DNA of 7,121 nucleotides from positions 1 through 7,121 of the forward strand of contig DGFE01000101.1 of assembly GCA_002391525.1 (NCBI GenBank), in the 5' to 3' direction. The translations under genes were made by a program, and so were the position numbers. Shown piece after piece: positions 6,197 through 7,121 of the stretch. Origin of the DNA: Competibacteraceae bacterium UBA3908 (GTDB lineage: Bacteria; Pseudomonadota; Gammaproteobacteria; Competibacterales; Competibacteraceae). Each line of letters starts with the position of its first letter. Within the stretch, counting starts at the first letter, position 1. The notes under the pieces are model-generated. The model saw only the letters and a list, made by a program, of their open reading frames with translations. It had not been told where the DNA came from and did no database searches.

Positions 6197-6633
6197 TTCG
6201 ATTCCTCCGGGAAACCGCGCAGCAGTTGCGCCACGATCCAGTCCGCCTCGGCTTCGCTCAGGAATGGTTGCCAAGGCGGCATGGCCGTGCCGGGCCGGCC
6301 CAGCAAAATGGTGTATTTCAAACCGTCTGGCGGCTTGTCGCGCAGGGTTTCCGGCAGCAGCGCCGGACCCAGCCCACCGCGCAGGGTCAACCCATGGCAG
6401 GAGCCGCAATCCTGGCGCACCATGCGAACCAGTTCCCGAGCGCGTTCCGTCGGTAGCGCGAGCGGTTCCCGCGCCAGCGCCGGTGCGCTGAAAACAACAA
6501 CACCCATCAATAAAACGATCCATCCGATCCCGGCGCCCGTCAAGAAAAAAGCACCTTCGCGACCCGGTCTCGCGTCAGAAAGCGAAAACTCGAGGAACCG
6601 GCGGCGAAGGTGCTGAGTCAATGTATGCTGCAT
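6193..6633 (-). CDS. nirC: NirC, periplasmic c-type cytochrome of the nir cluster (start uncertain)
   Basis: A single-heme cytochrome c. Numbered from the ATG at 6633 (146 residues), CGSCH is at 76-80 and the likely distal ligand is Met118 (GTAMPPW). GGLGPALLPETL and a helical end (EAEADWIVAQLLRGF) complete the fold. A hydrophobic segment (about 35-54, ending APALA-RE) is the export signal. NirC proteins are periplasmic, can pass electrons to the nitrite reductase, and may take electrons from heme d1 maturation; the role is not settled. The domain closely resembles the c domain of NirN in this window. The N-terminal 30 residues are doubtful. They are encoded by a hairpin ending in T6, lack a good ribosome site and make an over-long signal peptide. 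Alternative in-frame starts are TTG 6543 and ATG 6507 (104 residues). The stop overlaps the nirF start as ATGA. The cytochrome call is firm, the start is not. Confidence 0.85.
   Translation of the reverse strand: MQHTLTQHLRRRFLEFSLSDARPGREGAFFLTGAGIGWIVLLMGVVVFSAPALAREPLALPTERARELVRMVRQDCGSCHGLTLRGGLGPALLPETLRDKPPDGLKYTILLGRPGTAMPPWQPFLSEAEADWIVAQLLRGFPEESK
6204..6208 (-). promoter_or_regulatory. Ribosome binding site of nirF that decides its start
   Basis: The minus strand reads GGAGG, 7 nt before the ATG at 6196, within the last codons of nirC. Together with the ATGA overlap it argues that translation of nirF still begins upstream of the inserted inverted repeat, so the repeat is translated. 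Confidence 0.75.
6545..6614 (-). terminator. Long hairpin followed by T6 between nirM and nirC (terminator or attenuator)
   Basis: On the minus strand, a perfect 11-bp stem joins AGCACCTTCGC (complement of 6604-6614) with GCGAAGGTGCT (complement of 6550-6560). TTTTTT (complement of 6545-6550) follows, its first T being the last base of the stem. The 43-nt loop can fold further through CCGG (6564-6567 with 6598-6601), CTCG/CGAG (6569-6572 with 6591-6594) or a TCGC/GCGA pair. This has the form of an intrinsic terminator for the nirS-nirM transcript, or of an attenuator lowering expression of the biosynthesis genes. It overlaps the first codons of nirC if that gene starts at 6633. It could also be a palindromic repeat element. 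Confidence 0.55.
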
Positions 6634-6688
6634 GGTTATTGTCACTTCAACCCGTCGCAGCAGGCGGGGGTTCGTGATCGGCCTTCGG

Positions 6689-6719
6689 CCAGCCGCCGTT
6701 CGTCGGGAGCGGCGGCTGG
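6689..6719. repeat. Hairpin just after nirM
   Basis: CCAGCCGCCG (6689-6698) and its complement CGGCGGCTGG (6710-6719) form a perfect 10-bp GC-rich stem with an 11-nt loop, beginning 12 nt beyond the nirM stop codon. No T-run follows on either strand, so it is more likely to stabilise or mark a processed nirS-nirM mRNA end than to terminate. GCCGTTCGTC occurs twice here (6695-6704 and 6721-6730). Between this hairpin and the nirC start region I see no further gene. Confidence 0.5.
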
Positions 6720-6731
6720 AGCCGTTCGTCC

Positions 6732-7043
6732 TTACTTGGCCATCCCCAGAATCCAGGTGACCAAAGCGCTGAGGTCGGCATCGGGCACGGTCGGATTGGG
6801 CGGCATCGGGATTTGCCCCCACACGCCCACGCCGCCTTCCTTAACCTTCTTGGCCAGCAGGGCTGGGGCATCGGCCTGACCCTTGTACTTGGCGGCCACC
6901 TCCTGATAGGACGGCCCGACCAGCTTCTTGTCGGTCTGATGGCAGGCGAGACAGTTATATTTCTTCGCCAGTTCCTCGCTCGCCTGCGCCGCCGGCGCGA
7001 TCAGCAGAGTCAGCGCCAGCGCGCTCACGTACTTGATACGCAT
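6732..7043 (-). CDS. nirM: Cytochrome c551 (NirM-like electron donor to nitrite reductase)
   Basis: A 103-residue precursor with a Sec signal peptide (residues 1-21, cleavage AQA-SE) and a mature part of 82 residues, the size of classical Pseudomonas-type cytochrome c551. The heme motif CLACH is at 31-35 and the distal ligand is Met80 in the IPMPPN loop, which is characteristic of c551/c8 cytochromes. Typical surroundings are also present (KLVGPSYQEVAAKY and WILGMAK at the end). It should carry electrons in the periplasm from the bc1 complex to NirS. The ATG at 7043 is chosen over the GTG directly before it because AAGGAG (complement of 7051-7056) is 7 nt from the ATG and only 4 nt from the GTG. 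It lies 18 bp downstream of nirS, so the two are likely co-transcribed. Two hairpins follow it and may set its transcript apart from the biosynthesis genes. Confidence 0.92.
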   Translation of the reverse strand: MRIKYVSALALTLLIAPAAQASEELAKKYNCLACHQTDKKLVGPSYQEVAAKYKGQADAPALLAKKVKEGGVGVWGQIPMPPNPTVPDADLSALVTWILGMAK

Positions 7044-7061
7044 CACTGTTCTCCTTTCTGA

Positions 7062-7121
7062 TTAGTAAATGTCGTGTTGGGTATTGTAGACGTTGAAATG
7101 ACCGGTCGGCGTAATGAGCTT
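7062..7121 (-). CDS. nirS: NirS, cytochrome cd1 nitrite reductase, last 19 codons
   Basis: Reading the minus strand from the right edge gives an open frame KLITPTGHFNVYNTQHDIY followed by TAA. The TPTG-FNVYNT run and the D-Y ending match, as I recall them, the extreme C-terminus of cytochrome cd1 nitrite reductases. The enzyme reduces nitrite to nitric oxide in the periplasm and uses the heme d1 made by the downstream genes. Only 19 residues are visible, but the match is distinctive and its place before nirM fits the classical nirS-nirM order. Any Fnr/Dnr-type control site of the operon would lie beyond the window, upstream of nirS. Confidence 0.85.
   Translation of the reverse strand, partial: KLITPTGHFNVYNTQHDIY

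Noticed and set aside
7044..7121. Fnr/Dnr-type site (TTGAT-N4-ATCAA) upstream of nirM
   Set aside because: No such palindrome is present. The stretch is the 3' end of nirS plus an 18-bp spacer, so control is expected upstream of nirS.

Overview
The window is a heme d1 / cytochrome cd1 nitrite reductase (nir) cluster of a GC-rich denitrifying proteobacterium. The gene order, the fused siroheme decarboxylase subunits and the style of the palindromic repeats suggest a gamma- or betaproteobacterium. I cannot name the genus from sequence alone.

Apart from one two-gene module, all genes lie on the minus strand and read from right to left. They are the last 19 codons of nirS (7062-7121), a cytochrome c551 gene nirM (6732-7043), the cytochrome c gene nirC (6193-6633, start uncertain), nirF (4874-6196), a fused nirDL (3748-4872), a fused nirGH (2753-3760), the radical SAM gene nirJ (729-1931) and the first 244 codons of nirN (1-732). 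The parts fit one pathway. NirDL and NirGH decarboxylate siroheme, NirJ replaces propionates by oxo groups, NirF acts on a late intermediate in the periplasm, and NirN makes the acrylate side chain. NirS uses the finished cofactor, with NirM and perhaps NirC as electron carriers. nirE, the SUMT gene found between nirJ and nirN in some pseudomonads, is absent from that position.

The operon is tightly packed: nirC/nirF and nirJ/nirN share ATGA overlaps, nirF/nirDL are 1 nt apart, and nirDL/nirGH overlap by 13 bp. Two kinds of insertion-like feature disturb this plan. First, a ribbon-helix-helix antitoxin / PIN toxin pair (2040-2725, plus strand) sits head-on inside the operon between nirGH and nirJ. 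Any nir transcript reaching nirJN must read antisense through it, unless nirJ has its own promoter. Second, palindromic elements lie at gene edges. A 103-bp inverted-repeat element lies inside the 5' end of the nirF reading frame and keeps it open. A 65-bp hairpin followed by T6 lies at the 5' end of nirC. A small hairpin repeat lies in the 3' tail of nirDL. Another hairpin directly follows nirM. Together these suggest an operon repeatedly colonised at protein termini, with a likely expression step between nirS-nirM and the biosynthesis genes.

No RNA genes, CRISPR arrays or complete insertion sequences were seen. Every stretch longer than 300 bases is covered by a gene.
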